A DNA stretch of 64,000 bases, from positions 1 to 64,000 of the forward strand of contig NZ_MSMP01000010.1 of the NCBI RefSeq assembly GCF_001936575.1, in the 5' to 3' direction. The position numbers and the translations under genes are program-made. The stretch is from Tenacibaculum agarivorans. GTDB taxonomy: Bacteria > Bacteroidota > Bacteroidia > Flavobacteriales > Flavobacteriaceae. Shown in pieces: positions 44,803 through 55,706 of the stretch. The notes beneath the pieces are model-generated. The model worked only from the letters and a program-made list of their open reading frames with translations. It searched no databases and was not told the DNA's origin. Position 1 is the stretch's first letter; every line of letters begins with the position of its first letter.

Positions 44803-45880
44803 ATTAATTCCTAAACTTGATATTGGAGGAGCAGAAACTTTTATAAGTAGTTTATCAGAAGAACTAGCTCATAAAGCAGAATTATATATTATTTCATTTG
44901 AAGAACCTTCAGAGGAATTTATATCTAATTTTGATTTTAAAGATATTAAGTTAATTAGTTTAGATAAAAAACAAGGGATTGATATAAAATTAATGTACAA
45001 TTTATATAAAGTTTTATCTAAGATTAAACCGGATATTGTTCATACACACCTTCACTGTGTGGATTACATATTACTCAGTTCGTTATTACTGAGAAAAACA
45101 AAGTTTTTTCACACCATACATAACTTAGCTGAAAAAGATCAAGAAAATAAAATTTCTAGGTTAATTAGAACCCCTTTCTTTTTTTTAAAAAGAATTAAGG
45201 CTATTTGTGTTTCTGAAACTGTAGAAAAATCGTTTAAGAAAACATATCATTCCGATTATTCAACAACAATATTAAATGGAATAAAATCACCTAAAAAAGA
45301 AGAGGAAAGGAAAGCAGATGTAGAAATATCTGATTTTTTTGGTAAAAAGCATAGGATAGATAGTTATCAAGATATATTTATAAATGTGGCAAGGGTTACT
45401 TATCAAAAAAATCAATTAAACCTTATAGAAGCGTTTAAAAGTCACCCTAATTCGCTATGTCTTATAATTGGCCCGTTAGATGAAAGCTATTTAACACTCG
45501 ATCAATTAAAAACACTACCTGATAATGTTATTTTTATTGGTCCAACTAATAAAGTAATAGATTTTATGGGGTATGCAGATTTTTTGATATTACCATCATT
45601 TTATGAAGGTTTACCAATAACTTTGTTGGAAGCAATGTCTCTAGAAGTAATTCCTTGTTGTACTAATGTAGGTGGAATAAAAGAAGTTATTAAAGATGAA
45701 TATAATGGCTTTATCATAAAAGGGACAGATGTTAATGAAATTTCTAGAGCCATAGATTTAGTAGAGCAGGCTTCTAGTGAAGATCGTGATCTTATAAGTA
45801 AAAGAACGAGAAAAACATTTGAGAATCACTTCTCAATAGAAGTATGTGCAGGAGAACATTTGAAAGTGTTTAGTAAATAA
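44789..45880 (+). CDS. Glycosyltransferase family 4
   Basis: A 363-residue GT-B enzyme. The N-terminal PKLDIGGAETF (8-18) and the C-terminal donor-binding FYEGLPITLLEAMS with its spaced glutamates are standard for GT4. Sugar and linkage are unknown. The ATG at 44789, inside the end of the previous gene, is preferred to a TTG one codon upstream. A hairpin TTATTACT/AGTAATAA (45892-45912) follows in the 49-base gap. Confidence 0.88.
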   Translation: MKIVELIPKLDIGGAETFISSLSEELAHKAELYIISFEEPSEEFISNFDFKDIKLISLDKKQGIDIKLMYNLYKVLSKIKPDIVHTHLHCVDYILLSSLLLRKTKFFHTIHNLAEKDQENKISRLIRTPFFFLKRIKAICVSETVEKSFKKTYHSDYSTTILNGIKSPKKEEERKADVEISDFFGKKHRIDSYQDIFINVARVTYQKNQLNLIEAFKSHPNSLCLIIGPLDESYLTLDQLKTLPDNVIFIGPTNKVIDFMGYADFLILPSFYEGLPITLLEAMSLEVIPCCTNVGGIKEVIKDEYNGFIIKGTDVNEISRAIDLVEQASSEDRDLISKRTRKTFENHFSIEVCAGEHLKVFSK

Positions 45881-45929
45881 CTCACACTTAATTATTACTT
45901 TTTTAGTAATAAACAAGATGTAATAAATA

Positions 45930-47183
45930 ATGAAGAAAAGTAAAATTCTAATAAATAGCTTTATAGCAACAGTAGTGATAATTTTCCTTTCCGAATGGAT
46001 TCAGTCTCTTGAAATATTGACTTTTCCTCCAGGTTTTAGGCATGTTGCTATGTTCGTTTTATTTTTTATGAATTGGCTATTATTAGGTAAAGGGTTGAAT
46101 CTTGATCTGAAATACAAAAAATATATTTTTGGATTATCCATATTTTTAGTTATATCACTTTTATATGCTGTTTCAGGTTTTTTTAACTTCTTTCTTGGAC
46201 TAGTCTTTACTTTTGTTTTCGTTATATTATTTATATTGGGAAGTAATATTAAAACTTCAAGAAATACCTTACTAAGCTTGTTAAAAGCACTATTAACTTT
46301 TATAACATTAACTTCTGTTTATTCGATTTTTGAAGGTTTAATTAAAGGAATCTCACTTAGGGAAGGAGTTACATTATTTAGAGAGGTAGGTGCTTTAGGA
46401 ACTATGATGAACATTGGAGTTATAATAGCTTTATCATTGTATGTAGTTACTAAAAACCAAAAAAAGTTTTTTTATTATGCTCTTTTTCTAAGTTTAGGAG
46501 TTTTATTAACCATTCTAAAAAAGACAATAATAAGTAACTTAATAGTATGGACTTTTTATTTTATCTATGAATCTAATGTGAAGAGTAGATTTAAGATTAT
46601 ATTTTTCTCAATATTTGTAGTATTTGCTGGATTTCTAGTTATAGGTGAAAAATTCGAGGAAGATATAGATAAGAATTTAAGTTACCTAAACGATGTTGGA
46701 TCTGAAGATCATGTGAGATTAGGAATGTACTATGCAAGCTATAATGTAGCTAGGGATTATTTTCCCTTTGGGAGTGGTTTAGGAAGTTTTGCCAGTTTGT
46801 CAAGTATTACTGGTGGCTATAGCAAGCTTCACTATGATTATAATGTGGCTTATATAGGTTATAATGGACCAGAACATGTTAGTTCAGGAAGACATACCTT
46901 ATTAGATACTTTTTGGCCACATATAATAGCTGAATTGGGGGTTTTAGGAAGCATATTGTATTTGTTTCTTTGGTTTTTTCCAGTAAAAAAACCGTTTAAA
47001 CTAATTAGAAAAACAAAAGATAACTTTTTAAAAGGAATATCCTTTTTAATAATCTTGATTAATTTTACCATGTTCTGGGAAGGTTTTACTTTATACACGC
47101 CAGAAATACCAGGATTTGTTTTAATTCATTCAGGATTAGTCGGTTTATGTTATTTTCATCTTAAACAGAAATATATTATATAA
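45930..47183 (+). CDS. wzy: O-antigen polymerase/ligase-like membrane protein (Wzy candidate)
   Basis: A 417-residue protein with about ten to twelve membrane helices and a large periplasmic loop (about 250-330). The segment [23 protein letters not shown], read in parts, is the usual pattern just before the last helices of Wzy and O-antigen ligase proteins. Being the only such gene in the locus, it is the polymerase candidate. Sequence identity in this family is low, so the call rests on topology and place. Its stop shares one base with the next ATG. Confidence 0.8.
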   Translation: MKKSKILINSFIATVVIIFLSEWIQSLEILTFPPGFRHVAMFVLFFMNWLLLGKGLNLDLKYKKYIFGLSIFLVISLLYAVSGFFNFFLGLVFTFVFVILFILGSNIKTSRNTLLSLLKALLTFITLTSVYSIFEGLIKGISLREGVTLFREVGALGTMMNIGVIIALSLYVVTKNQKKFFYYALFLSLGVLLTILKKTIISNLIVWTFYFIYESNVKSRFKIIFFSIFVVFAGFLVIGEKFEEDIDKNLSYLNDVGSEDHVRLGMYYASYNVARDYFPFGSGLGSFASLSSITGGYSKLHYDYNVAYIGYNGPEHVSSGRHTLLDTFWPHIIAELGVLGSILYLFLWFFPVKKPFKLIRKTKDNFLKGISFLIILINFTMFWEGFTLYTPEIPGFVLIHSGLVGLCYFHLKQKYII

Positions 47184-48577
47184 TGGAGCAATTAAAGAAA
47201 ATATGTTGCATTGGAGCTGGTTACGTAGGTGGCCCAACTATGGCTGTTATAGCTCAAATGAATCCTCAAATCTCAGTGACAGTTGTTGATTTAAATAAAA
47301 AAAGAATTGATGATTGGAATGACGATAACTTAGATAATTTGCCTATTTATGAGCCTGGTTTAGCAGACGTTATTAAAGAGGCTAGAGGGAGAAACTTATT
47401 TTTTTCGACTGAAGTTGATCAAGCAATTTTAGAGTCTGATGTGATTTTTATTTCGGTTAATACTCCTACAAAAATGTATGGAGAAGGTAAAGGAATGGCT
47501 TCGGATTTAAAATATGTTGAATTGTGTGCAAGACAAATAGGACAAGTTGCTAAAACAAATAAAATTATAGTAGAAAAATCTACCTTACCAGTTAAAACAG
47601 CACAAGCGATTAAAAGTATTTTGATGAATACTAGTAGTGGTGTAGATTTTCAAATATTATCTAATCCTGAGTTTCTTGCAGAAGGTACAGCAATTGAAGA
47701 TCTTAAGAATCCTGATAGGGTCTTAATTGGAGGAGACAATACAGATGAAGGAAAAAAAGCTATAAACCTTTTAGTTGACCTTTACGCTTCTTGGGTTCCT
47801 AAAGAGAAAATATTAACAACTAATGTATGGTCTTCTGAGTTGTCAAAATTAACAGCAAATGCTTTTTTAGCACAAAGGGTTTCATCTATTAATGCAATTT
47901 CTGAGTTATGTGAAAAAACAGGAGCAGATGTTGATGAAGTAGCCAAAGCGATAGGGATGGATACAAGAATCGGAGATAAATTTTTAAAATCCTCAGTAGG
48001 TTTTGGAGGATCATGTTTCCAGAAAGATATTCTAAATCTAGTATATATTTCTAAATCTTTAGGTTTGGATGAAGTATCAGATTATTGGCATCAAGTGATT
48101 ATTATGAATGATCATCAGAAAAATCGCTTTGCTAAGAAAATAATAACAACATTATATAATACCGTTTCAGGTAAAAAAATTGCTTTTTTAGGTTGGGCTT
48201 TCAAGAAAGATACTAATGATACAAGAGAATCTGCTGCTATATATGTAGCTGATAAGCTTATTGATGAAAAATGTAATGTACAAGTATATGATCCAAAAGT
48301 ATCTTCGAAACAAATGTTAGATGATGTAAATAATTTAAATTCAAGATCATCTGAAGAAAATAGTATCTATCTTACATCAAGTGAAGATGTTTATGAGGTA
48401 TGTAAGTCTGCTCATGCTATTGCTGTTTTAACAGAATGGGATGAATTTAAACAGTTAGATTGGCAAAGAATCTATGAGAATATGTATAAACCTGCTTATA
48501 TTTTTGATGGGCGAAATATTTTAGATTCAACAGAAGTAAGAAAAATAGGTTTTAAATATAAAGCAATAGGTAAGTAA
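47183..48577 (+). CDS. ugd: UDP-glucose 6-dehydrogenase, eukaryote-like form
   Basis: A 464-residue enzyme making UDP-glucuronate. The NAD loop is [14 protein letters not shown] (11-24), STLPVKTA lies at 133-140, and the catalytic C278 is in [10 protein letters not shown]. The phrase GYVGGPTM, the longer length and the VNTPTK segment are those of animal and plant UGDH rather than the short bacterial Ugd. It is immediately followed by the UDP-xylose synthase gene, which uses its product. Confidence 0.93.
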   Translation: MEQLKKICCIGAGYVGGPTMAVIAQMNPQISVTVVDLNKKRIDDWNDDNLDNLPIYEPGLADVIKEARGRNLFFSTEVDQAILESDVIFISVNTPTKMYGEGKGMASDLKYVELCARQIGQVAKTNKIIVEKSTLPVKTAQAIKSILMNTSSGVDFQILSNPEFLAEGTAIEDLKNPDRVLIGGDNTDEGKKAINLLVDLYASWVPKEKILTTNVWSSELSKLTANAFLAQRVSSINAISELCEKTGADVDEVAKAIGMDTRIGDKFLKSSVGFGGSCFQKDILNLVYISKSLGLDEVSDYWHQVIIMNDHQKNRFAKKIITTLYNTVSGKKIAFLGWAFKKDTNDTRESAAIYVADKLIDEKCNVQVYDPKVSSKQMLDDVNNLNSRSSEENSIYLTSSEDVYEVCKSAHAIAVLTEWDEFKQLDWQRIYENMYKPAYIFDGRNILDSTEVRKIGFKYKAIGK

Positions 48578-48583
48578 ATAGTT

Positions 48584-49534
48584 ATGAAAAAAATTTTAAT
48601 AACAGGAGGAGCAGGATTTGTAGGGTCTCACTTATGTGAACGATTGTTGAATGAAGGAAATGAAGTAATATGTTTGGATAATTACTTTACAGGGAATAAA
48701 AAAAATGTAAATCACCTCTTAGATAACAGAAATTTTGAATTAGTTAGGCATGATGTGGTTGAGCCTTATTTTGCAGAGGTAGATGAAATTTATAATTTAG
48801 CCTGTCCAGCTTCACCTCCACATTATCAAGTTAACCCAATTAAAACAATGAAAACTTCAGTATTGGGAGCTATGAATATGTTAGGTTTAGCAAAAAGAAC
48901 AGGAGCTAAAATCTTACAAGCTTCAACTAGTGAGGTTTATGGAGATCCTCTAGTGCACCCTCAAATTGAAACTTACTGGGGAAATGTAAATCCAATTGGT
49001 ATTCGTTCATGTTATGATGAAGGAAAAAGATGTGCGGAAACATTATTCATGGATTATCATAAACAGCATGATATTAAAATTAAAATAGTAAGAATATTTA
49101 ATACTTATGGGCCTAGAATGAATCCAGAAGATGGTCGAGTAGTTTCTAATTTTATTGTACAAGCTTTAAAAGGTGATGATATTACTATATATGGAACAGG
49201 AAATCAGACAAGAAGTTTTCAATATGTTGATGATTTAGTTGAGGGAATGATTAGAACAATGAATTCTGATGATAGTTTTTTAGGTCCTGTAAATATTGGA
49301 AATCCTGGAGAGTTTACTATGATTGAACTGGCTGAAAAAATATTAAAACTAACTGATTCAAAATCAAAGCTAGTTTATAGAGATTTACCTCAAGATGATC
49401 CTATGCAAAGAAAACCTAACATTGATTTAGCATACGAAAAGTTGAATGCTTGGTCTCCTAAAGTAGAGTTGGAATCAGGTCTGACAAAAACAATCACATA
49501 TTTTGAAAATCTTATAAGTAAAGATTTAATGTAA
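48584..49534 (+). CDS. UDP-glucuronate decarboxylase (UDP-xylose synthase)
   Basis: A 316-residue SDR. NAD binds at [11 protein letters not shown] (8-18). E117 in STSEVYGDP and the pair Y144/K148 in RSCYDEGKR match the catalytic residues of UXS enzymes, and [21 protein letters not shown], in two halves, is typical. It converts UDP-glucuronate to UDP-xylose. It lies six bases after ugd, so the two encode UDP-Glc to UDP-Xyl, implying xylose (or a later derivative) in the polymer. Confidence 0.92.
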   Translation: MKKILITGGAGFVGSHLCERLLNEGNEVICLDNYFTGNKKNVNHLLDNRNFELVRHDVVEPYFAEVDEIYNLACPASPPHYQVNPIKTMKTSVLGAMNMLGLAKRTGAKILQASTSEVYGDPLVHPQIETYWGNVNPIGIRSCYDEGKRCAETLFMDYHKQHDIKIKIVRIFNTYGPRMNPEDGRVVSNFIVQALKGDDITIYGTGNQTRSFQYVDDLVEGMIRTMNSDDSFLGPVNIGNPGEFTMIELAEKILKLTDSKSKLVYRDLPQDDPMQRKPNIDLAYEKLNAWSPKVELESGLTKTITYFENLISKDLM

Positions 49535-49564
49535 TTTTACATATGTTATTTAAAACAACTAGAC

Positions 49565-50845
49565 ATGAATATTCTAATTAGTGCCCATGAATTTAGTCCT
49601 GTCCAAGGCTCAGAGTGTGCCGAAGGTTGGAATATTGTTTCAAGATTAGCGAAGAATAAAAACCTAAATATTACAGTTTTATATGCTAGAGGTTCTCAGT
49701 ACGCACCTGAATCTTATTTTAAAGCTGTTGAAGAATATTATGCGGTTAATGAAAAGGAAAGTAATTTAACATTAGTTCCTGTAGATCAACCGAAAACAAC
49801 TTTATTGTTAGCTAAATTTAATAGGTTTATTACTATGGGAAAAGGTAGTATCGGTTTTCCTGTTTTATATTATTTAGGTTATGCTTTTTGGCAGAAAAAA
49901 GCATATCAAATATCCAAAAGTATTATCCAAGAACAACAGATTGACTTAGTTCATAATTTAACTCAAATTACATATAGAGAACCAGGATTTTTATGGAAAA
50001 CTAAAACTCCATTTGTTTGGGGACCTACTGGAGGTATAGAAGGAATTTCTTTTGCTTTACTAAAAAGTCTTAGCTTAAAACAAAAGGTTTTTGAATTAAT
50101 TAGAAATACCTCAAATTATTTACAGTTTAAGTTTAAGAGAAGAATAAAAAAGGCGATAAAAAAAGCAAAACTAATTTATGCCTTTTCAGAGAACGATAGA
50201 ATAACAATGGGAAAGTATAATACTAATGTTAAGATTTTATTAGATTCAGGTACTAATCCTGTTGAAAATCCTGTCATTAGACAATTTAATACTGGAAAAT
50301 TAAATATTATTTGGGTTGGACAGCTAATTGAACGTAAAGGTTTAATTATGTTAATCAAAGCGTTGGAAAATATTAAAGATGTAAATAATAAATTGAATGT
50401 TAATATACTAGGAGACGGGCCACTAAAAGAACTTTATAAAACAGAAGTTGAAAATAGAGAACTTGATTGTGTAAATTTCTTAGGAAGAATACCTCATAAA
50501 GAAGTTCAATCTGTTTTAGCTTCTTCCCATGTTTTAATGCATACTAGTTATAGAGAAGCTACTACTCATGTTGTGCCAGAGTCACTTTCAACAGGTCTGC
50601 CCGTTATTTGTCATGATGCTTTTGGATTAAGTATAGCGGTAACATCAGAATGTGGTATAAAAATACCACTTAAAAGTTTTGATGATAGTATTAAAGGATT
50701 CTCTAGTAGTATTGAATACTTACTTGAAAATCCAAGTAAGGTTAAACAGATGTCTATAGGTGCTATTGAAAGATCAAAAGAATTAAGTTGGGATTTGATG
50801 ATTGAGCAAATTGTTAAAGACTATGAAACTATTATAAATAAATAA
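49565..50845 (+). CDS. Glycosyltransferase family 4
   Basis: A 426-residue GT-B enzyme. It starts ISAHEFSPVQGSECAEGWN, close to a GT4 branch where the acceptor loop carries this glycine/serine motif; the donor side has SYREATTHVVPESLSTGLPVI in pieces with the paired Glu. IGVGQL-type strand IIWVGQLIERKG begins the second Rossmann domain near residue 255. Sugar specificity unknown. It begins 30 bases after the xylose synthase gene. Confidence 0.87.
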   Translation: MNILISAHEFSPVQGSECAEGWNIVSRLAKNKNLNITVLYARGSQYAPESYFKAVEEYYAVNEKESNLTLVPVDQPKTTLLLAKFNRFITMGKGSIGFPVLYYLGYAFWQKKAYQISKSIIQEQQIDLVHNLTQITYREPGFLWKTKTPFVWGPTGGIEGISFALLKSLSLKQKVFELIRNTSNYLQFKFKRRIKKAIKKAKLIYAFSENDRITMGKYNTNVKILLDSGTNPVENPVIRQFNTGKLNIIWVGQLIERKGLIMLIKALENIKDVNNKLNVNILGDGPLKELYKTEVENRELDCVNFLGRIPHKEVQSVLASSHVLMHTSYREATTHVVPESLSTGLPVICHDAFGLSIAVTSECGIKIPLKSFDDSIKGFSSSIEYLLENPSKVKQMSIGAIERSKELSWDLMIEQIVKDYETIINK

Positions 50846-50852
50846 ATTAAAA

Positions 50853-52082
50853 ATGAGAATATTATTAATAAATAATACTCATTATATTGGAGGTGGAGCT
50901 GATAGAGTATATATAAATACAGGTAGTTTATTAGAAAAAAACGGACATACCGTTTTGTATTTTAGTACTCAAAGCGAGAAAAATATTCAGTCAAAATATG
51001 CTAAATATTTTGTAAGTAAGCAAAACAATAGGGAGGTAAGTTTTACAGATAAACTGAAAGGTGTAAAAAATTATCTTTATAATAAAGAAGTTGAGAGTAA
51101 GTTATCGAGATTAATACAAGAGGAGAAACCAGATATAGCCCATTTGCATCTTTTTTATGGAGGTTTATCATCTGCAGTATTAAAAGTGTTAAGAGAAAAT
51201 AATATTCCAATTGTTCAAACTGTACATGATTATAGATTATTATGTCCAGCAAATGCTTTTTTAAACTCAAAAAATGAAATTTGCGAGAGATGTAAACCAA
51301 AGAAATATTATAATTGTACATTAAATAGATGTTCTGGAGGTAATATTTTCTATAGCTCTATATTATCAGTAGAAGGATATTTTAGAAAGTATTTATATGA
51401 CCCACTAGACTATATCAATCATTTTGTATTTGTTAGTGATTTTTCACGAAAAAAACATATTGACTTTGATAAAAGATATAGAGAAAAAAGTTCACACCTC
51501 TATAATTTCACGCATTTACAAGAAAAACCAATTGTAGAAAGAGAGAATTATTTTTTGTTTTTCGGAAGACTTTCAAATGAAAAAGGAGTTCATACTCTTA
51601 TAGAAGCTGCTCAAGAAGTTGGTGTGAATTTAAAAGTTGTAGGAGATGGCCCAATAAAAGAAGAGTTAGAAATAAATAATGTAAACGAAAAAATAAGCTT
51701 TTTAGGCCATAAATCAGGCCAAGAACTTATTGATTTGATAAAGAAAGCTTCTTTTATTATTGTTCCATCTGAATGGTATGAGAATAATCCAATGACAATA
51801 ATAGAATCTTATGCGCTTGGAAAGCCAGTAATTGGAGCAAAAATTGGTGGTATCCCAGAAATAATTATTGAAAATAAGACAGGTTTTTTGTTTGAATCCA
51901 GAAGTAAAGAAACATTAAAACAAGTAATAGAAAAGGCTAAAAAAATGAGTGACCAAGATTACTTGGAAATGTCAGAAGGCGCAAGAAAATTTGCCGAATC
52001 TAATTTTTCAGAAGAGAAAAATTATGATCATTTAATAAGTGTTTATCAAAGTTTAAAACAAGATAATGAAAAAAATAGTTGA
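50853..52082 (+). CDS. Glycosyltransferase family 4 with a cysteine cluster
   Basis: A 409-residue GT-B enzyme. The N-terminus NNTHYIGGGADRVY (7-20) and the donor site SEWYENNPMTIIESYALG are normal. Between them, near residues 130-165, four or five cysteines (LCPANAF, ICERCKP, YNCTLNRCSGG) make a small cluster that may bind zinc; I recall a similar pattern in one GT4 subgroup. Its C-terminus overlaps the following acyltransferase by 17 bases. Confidence 0.87.
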   Translation: MRILLINNTHYIGGGADRVYINTGSLLEKNGHTVLYFSTQSEKNIQSKYAKYFVSKQNNREVSFTDKLKGVKNYLYNKEVESKLSRLIQEEKPDIAHLHLFYGGLSSAVLKVLRENNIPIVQTVHDYRLLCPANAFLNSKNEICERCKPKKYYNCTLNRCSGGNIFYSSILSVEGYFRKYLYDPLDYINHFVFVSDFSRKKHIDFDKRYREKSSHLYNFTHLQEKPIVERENYFLFFGRLSNEKGVHTLIEAAQEVGVNLKVVGDGPIKEELEINNVNEKISFLGHKSGQELIDLIKKASFIIVPSEWYENNPMTIIESYALGKPVIGAKIGGIPEIIIENKTGFLFESRSKETLKQVIEKAKKMSDQDYLEMSEGARKFAESNFSEEKNYDHLISVYQSLKQDNEKNS

Positions 52083-52764
52083 ATCTATTATTGATAAATT
52101 AGGTCGAAAAGATTATAAAATAGATGAACACTTATCAAGTTATAATTTATTAATAATAGTTTTGACTAAATTAATTCAGTTTTTCAGAGGAATGATTTTT
52201 GTCAAATTGTTTTTAAAATCCTCTAAAGGACTTATTTTTTTAGGTAAAAGGACAAGCATAAATCATAAAAATAAAATATCAGTAGGGAAAACAACATCGA
52301 TTGGTAATAATGTCTCAATTAATGCATTATCAAAAAAAGGAATAAAAATAGGAGATAATTTTACTCTAAAGGATAATTGTATAATTGATTGTACAGGTGT
52401 AATAAGAGATTTAGGAGAAGGCCTTTCAATAGGAGATAATGTTGGTATTTCTGAGAACTGCTTTATTCAAGTTAGGGGTGAGGTTATAATTGGAAATAAT
52501 GTTATTTTTGGCCCCAGTGTGTCGATTTTTTCCGAAAATCACAATCATGATGATGTAAATCAAACGATTGTAAGCCAAGGAGAGACCAGAAAAGGGGTTA
52601 TAATCCAAGATAATGTTTGGATTGGAACTAAAGCAACAATTTTAGATGGTGTTGTAGTAGGTGAGGGAAGTATAATTGCTGCTAATAGTGTTGTAACAAA
52701 AAATGTAGAACCGTATACAGTTGTTGCGGGTATACCTGCAAAAACAATAAAATCAAGAAAATAG
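52066..52764 (+). CDS. Hexapeptide-repeat acyltransferase
   Basis: A 232-residue protein whose C-terminal 170 residues form a left-handed beta-helix: repeats such as I-G-x-N-V, the loop SENHNHDD that usually supplies the catalytic His, and the closing VVAGIPAKTIKSRK are visible. It resembles the serine/galactoside O-acetyltransferase group and probably decorates a sugar of the repeat unit. The N-terminal hydrophobic stretch (about 28-50) may attach it to the membrane. Confidence 0.85.
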   Translation: MKKIVESIIDKLGRKDYKIDEHLSSYNLLIIVLTKLIQFFRGMIFVKLFLKSSKGLIFLGKRTSINHKNKISVGKTTSIGNNVSINALSKKGIKIGDNFTLKDNCIIDCTGVIRDLGEGLSIGDNVGISENCFIQVRGEVIIGNNVIFGPSVSIFSENHNHDDVNQTIVSQGETRKGVIIQDNVWIGTKATILDGVVVGEGSIIAANSVVTKNVEPYTVVAGIPAKTIKSRK

Positions 52765-52787
52765 TAAGAAAATAATAATTTATAAAA

Positions 52788-53684
52788 ATGAAAAAAATAT
52801 ACATTGCTGGATGTGGTGGAATGTTAGGAGAAGCATTTTACAAACAATTTAAAGATGAATTTTTACTAAAGTGTACTGACAAAGATGTTAATGAAGAATG
52901 GCTATCTTTTTTAGATTTTAGAGATTCTGATGCTTATGAAAAAGATGTTAATGAATTTAAACCGGATTATCTTTTCCACATTGGAGCTTATACAGATTTA
53001 GAATTTTGTGAGAAAAACTCTGACGATACATACAATACTAATACATTAGCAGTTGAAAATGCTGTTAGAATAGCAAATAGTTTAGATATTCCTCTATTAT
53101 ATATAAGTACAGCAGGTATTTTTGATGGAAAAAAGGAACTTTATGATGATTGGGATTTACCAAACCCTTTAGGCGTTTATGCTAGATCTAAATATATGGG
53201 AGAAAGATATGTCTGTGAAAATGCTAAAAGATTTTTAGTATGTAGAGCAGGATGGATGATGGGATCTGGACCAAAAAAGGATAAGAAATTTATCCAAAAA
53301 TTAATGAAACAAATCAAAGATGGTAATAAAGAATTATTCATAGTTGATGATAAAGATGGTACACCAACCTATACTCATGATTTTGCAAAAAATGTAAAGC
53401 TATTAGTAAAGAAAGAATATTGGGGATTATATAACCTTGTATGTGGTGGACAAACAAGTAGATTAGAGGTTACAAATGAACTATTAAGGTTATTAAATTT
53501 ACAAGAGGAAATTAAGGTAACCGCAGTAAAGTCAGATCATTTTAAAGACGTTTATTTTGCTGAAAGACCTCCAAATGAAAGGCTTATTAATAAGAAGTTA
53601 GACATAAGAGGTTTGAATGTCATGCAAGATTGGAAGGATGCCTTGAAAGAATATATAGATAATTATTATCAAGATTATTTATAA
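52788..53684 (+). CDS. RmlD-like sugar nucleotide reductase (SDR)
   Basis: A 298-residue SDR with GCGGMLGEAF (8-17) for the cofactor, ISTAGIFDG and the Y/K pair in GVYARSKYMGE. It belongs to the dTDP-4-dehydrorhamnose reductase (RmlD) fold but differs from the true rmlD of this locus (56266), so it probably reduces another 4-keto sugar nucleotide. It stands between the acyltransferase and a rhamnosyltransferase-like gene. Confidence 0.82.
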   Translation: MKKIYIAGCGGMLGEAFYKQFKDEFLLKCTDKDVNEEWLSFLDFRDSDAYEKDVNEFKPDYLFHIGAYTDLEFCEKNSDDTYNTNTLAVENAVRIANSLDIPLLYISTAGIFDGKKELYDDWDLPNPLGVYARSKYMGERYVCENAKRFLVCRAGWMMGSGPKKDKKFIQKLMKQIKDGNKELFIVDDKDGTPTYTHDFAKNVKLLVKKEYWGLYNLVCGGQTSRLEVTNELLRLLNLQEEIKVTAVKSDHFKDVYFAERPPNERLINKKLDIRGLNVMQDWKDALKEYIDNYYQDYL

Positions 53685-53699
53685 ATCTAGTTAGTCATT

Positions 53700-54767
53700 A
53701 TGGATAGAATAAAAAAGAAAAAAATAGCAATAATTGGTTCTCATGGATTATATGCAAAGTATGGAGGATGGGATCAATTGGTAAATAATCTAGCAGAAAA
53801 AAAATCAGATGAAGTTGAATATATAATTTTTAATTCTTCAGATACAGAGTATGTAAAGCCTGCACCTGATGGTGTAGAAGTAAAAAAGATGATTTTCAAA
53901 GCAGCTGGATATCAAGGTTTTTTTTATGATTTTTATTCTATCTTATTATGTTATTTTAAAGTAGATGTTTTAGTATTGTTAGGAGCGCAAGGGATGCCAA
54001 TAATTCCGTTGCTATCTATTTTCAAAAAGAAAACAATTATTACTAACATTGGAGGAATTGAATGGGAAAGGCCCAAATACAATAAAATTATTAAATCCTA
54101 CTTTAGATATTGTTTCAGATTAGCAAAAAAAAGAAGTACTTTAATTTTAGATAACGAACATTATAAGAAGTTTATCCCTAAAGGTGGTGAAGCAAATTAC
54201 AAGATAATTCCTTATGGAGGAGAAATTGATGATTCTTTGAGTGTTACAAATGAAATGATTGAAAAGTATCCATTTCTAGAAGAAGATTACTTTTTATCAA
54301 TAAGCAGATCTTTAAAAGATAACATGATAGCTGAGTTATGTGAGAGCTTTATAAATCTTAATCAAAAATTAGTTTTAATATCTAACTTATCTAGATCCGA
54401 ATACGGTTTAAAAGTTTTAAAAAAGTATTCTGGTTACAAAAATATAGTTTTGATTGATGGATTGTATAATAAACCTGAATTAGATTTGGTTAGAAGAAAA
54501 TGTAAAGCTTACATACATACACATACCTTATGTGGAACTGCACCTTCTTTGGTTGAGATGATTATCTCTGGTAGACCAATTTTATCAATTGATATTCCTC
54601 AAAATAGATATACACTAGAAAATGAGGGACGCTTTTATAAAAACTTTGAAGAGTTATCCACAATAATAAAAGATAATAACGATCTAACCTCATTATCACC
54701 ATCAGAGTCATTACAAGAAAATTATTATTGGGAAAAAATAGTAAACGATTATGAAGCTCTATACTAA
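53700..54767 (+). CDS. Glycosyltransferase, DUF1972/rhamnosyltransferase-like
   Basis: A 355-residue GT-B protein. The start [20 protein letters not shown], in two halves, matches the DUF1972-type N-domain (the usual form is G-x-x-G-x-P-x-x-Y-G-G-x-E) found in several rhamnosyltransferases. The C-terminal half has [17 protein letters not shown] in the donor site. Its position directly ahead of the dTDP-rhamnose genes fits use of that donor (inference). Confidence 0.8.
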   Translation: MDRIKKKKIAIIGSHGLYAKYGGWDQLVNNLAEKKSDEVEYIIFNSSDTEYVKPAPDGVEVKKMIFKAAGYQGFFYDFYSILLCYFKVDVLVLLGAQGMPIIPLLSIFKKKTIITNIGGIEWERPKYNKIIKSYFRYCFRLAKKRSTLILDNEHYKKFIPKGGEANYKIIPYGGEIDDSLSVTNEMIEKYPFLEEDYFLSISRSLKDNMIAELCESFINLNQKLVLISNLSRSEYGLKVLKKYSGYKNIVLIDGLYNKPELDLVRRKCKAYIHTHTLCGTAPSLVEMIISGRPILSIDIPQNRYTLENEGRFYKNFEELSTIIKDNNDLTSLSPSESLQENYYWEKIVNDYEALY

Positions 54768-54808
54768 ATTTTCTAGCTAAGGATAGTATAGTCAATTTTA
54801 AAACTAAT

Positions 54809-55696
54809 ATGGAAAGTAAGAAAATGAAAGGAATTATACTTGCAGGAGGATCTGGTACTAGATTATATCCTATTACAAAAGGGGTTTCTAAACAGCTATT
54901 GCCAATTTACGATAAACCCATGATATATTATCCTTTGTCAGTTTTGATGCTAGCAGGGATAAAAGAAATTTTAATTATTTCTACACCACACGATTTACCC
55001 AATTTTAAGAAATTACTTGGATCAGGAGAAGAATTAGGGATCTCTTTATCATATGAGGAACAGCCATCACCTGATGGATTAGCTCAAGCATTTATAATAG
55101 GCGAACAATTTATCGGTACTGATGATGTATGTTTAATTTTAGGAGATAATATCTTTTATGGTCATGGTTTAACTCAAATGTTAAAACAGGCAAGAAATAA
55201 TGTAGAAAATGAACAAAAAGCAACCGTTTTTGGATATTATGTAAATGATCCAGAAAGGTATGGTGTAGCAGATTTTGACAATGAAGGAAATGTAATTTCT
55301 ATTGAAGAAAAACCTAAAAGTCCTAAATCTAACTATGCTGTAGTCGGATTATATTTTTATCCAAACAGCGTAATTGAAATAGCAAAAGAAATAAAACCTT
55401 CAGATAGAGGAGAGCTAGAAATTACATCTGTTAATCAAGAATACCTAAATAGAAACTCTTTAAAAGTAGAGTTAATGGGTAGAGGATATGCTTGGTTAGA
55501 TACGGGAACTCACGACTCTTTAATGGAAGCAGGACAATTTATTGAAACAATAGAAAAACGCCAAGGATTAAAAGTAGCTTGTTTAGAAGAAATTGCACTA
55601 TACATGGGATATATTACTAAAGATCAAGTAAGAGCAATAGCAGAGACACTGAAGAAAAATAATTATGGACAATACCTTTTAAATCTGGTAAAGTAA
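54809..55696 (+). CDS. rmlA: Glucose-1-phosphate thymidylyltransferase
   Basis: Makes dTDP-glucose, first step to dTDP-L-rhamnose. The 295-residue protein has [13 protein letters not shown] (11-23), [18 protein letters not shown] close to it, LGDNIFYG, and [11 protein letters not shown], a very close match to enteric RmlA. An internal ATG at 54824 (MKGIILAGG) would give the usual length and cannot be excluded as start. First of the four-gene rmlACDB run. Confidence 0.95.
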   Translation: MESKKMKGIILAGGSGTRLYPITKGVSKQLLPIYDKPMIYYPLSVLMLAGIKEILIISTPHDLPNFKKLLGSGEELGISLSYEEQPSPDGLAQAFIIGEQFIGTDDVCLILGDNIFYGHGLTQMLKQARNNVENEQKATVFGYYVNDPERYGVADFDNEGNVISIEEKPKSPKSNYAVVGLYFYPNSVIEIAKEIKPSDRGELEITSVNQEYLNRNSLKVELMGRGYAWLDTGTHDSLMEAGQFIETIEKRQGLKVACLEEIALYMGYITKDQVRAIAETLKKNNYGQYLLNLVK

Positions 55697-55706
55697 TATA
55701 AGTTAA

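Noticed and set aside
45892..45912. Hairpin TTATTACT/AGTAATAA between a glycosyltransferase gene and the polymerase gene
   Set aside because: AT-only stem of eight with no T-run after it; too weak to call a terminator.
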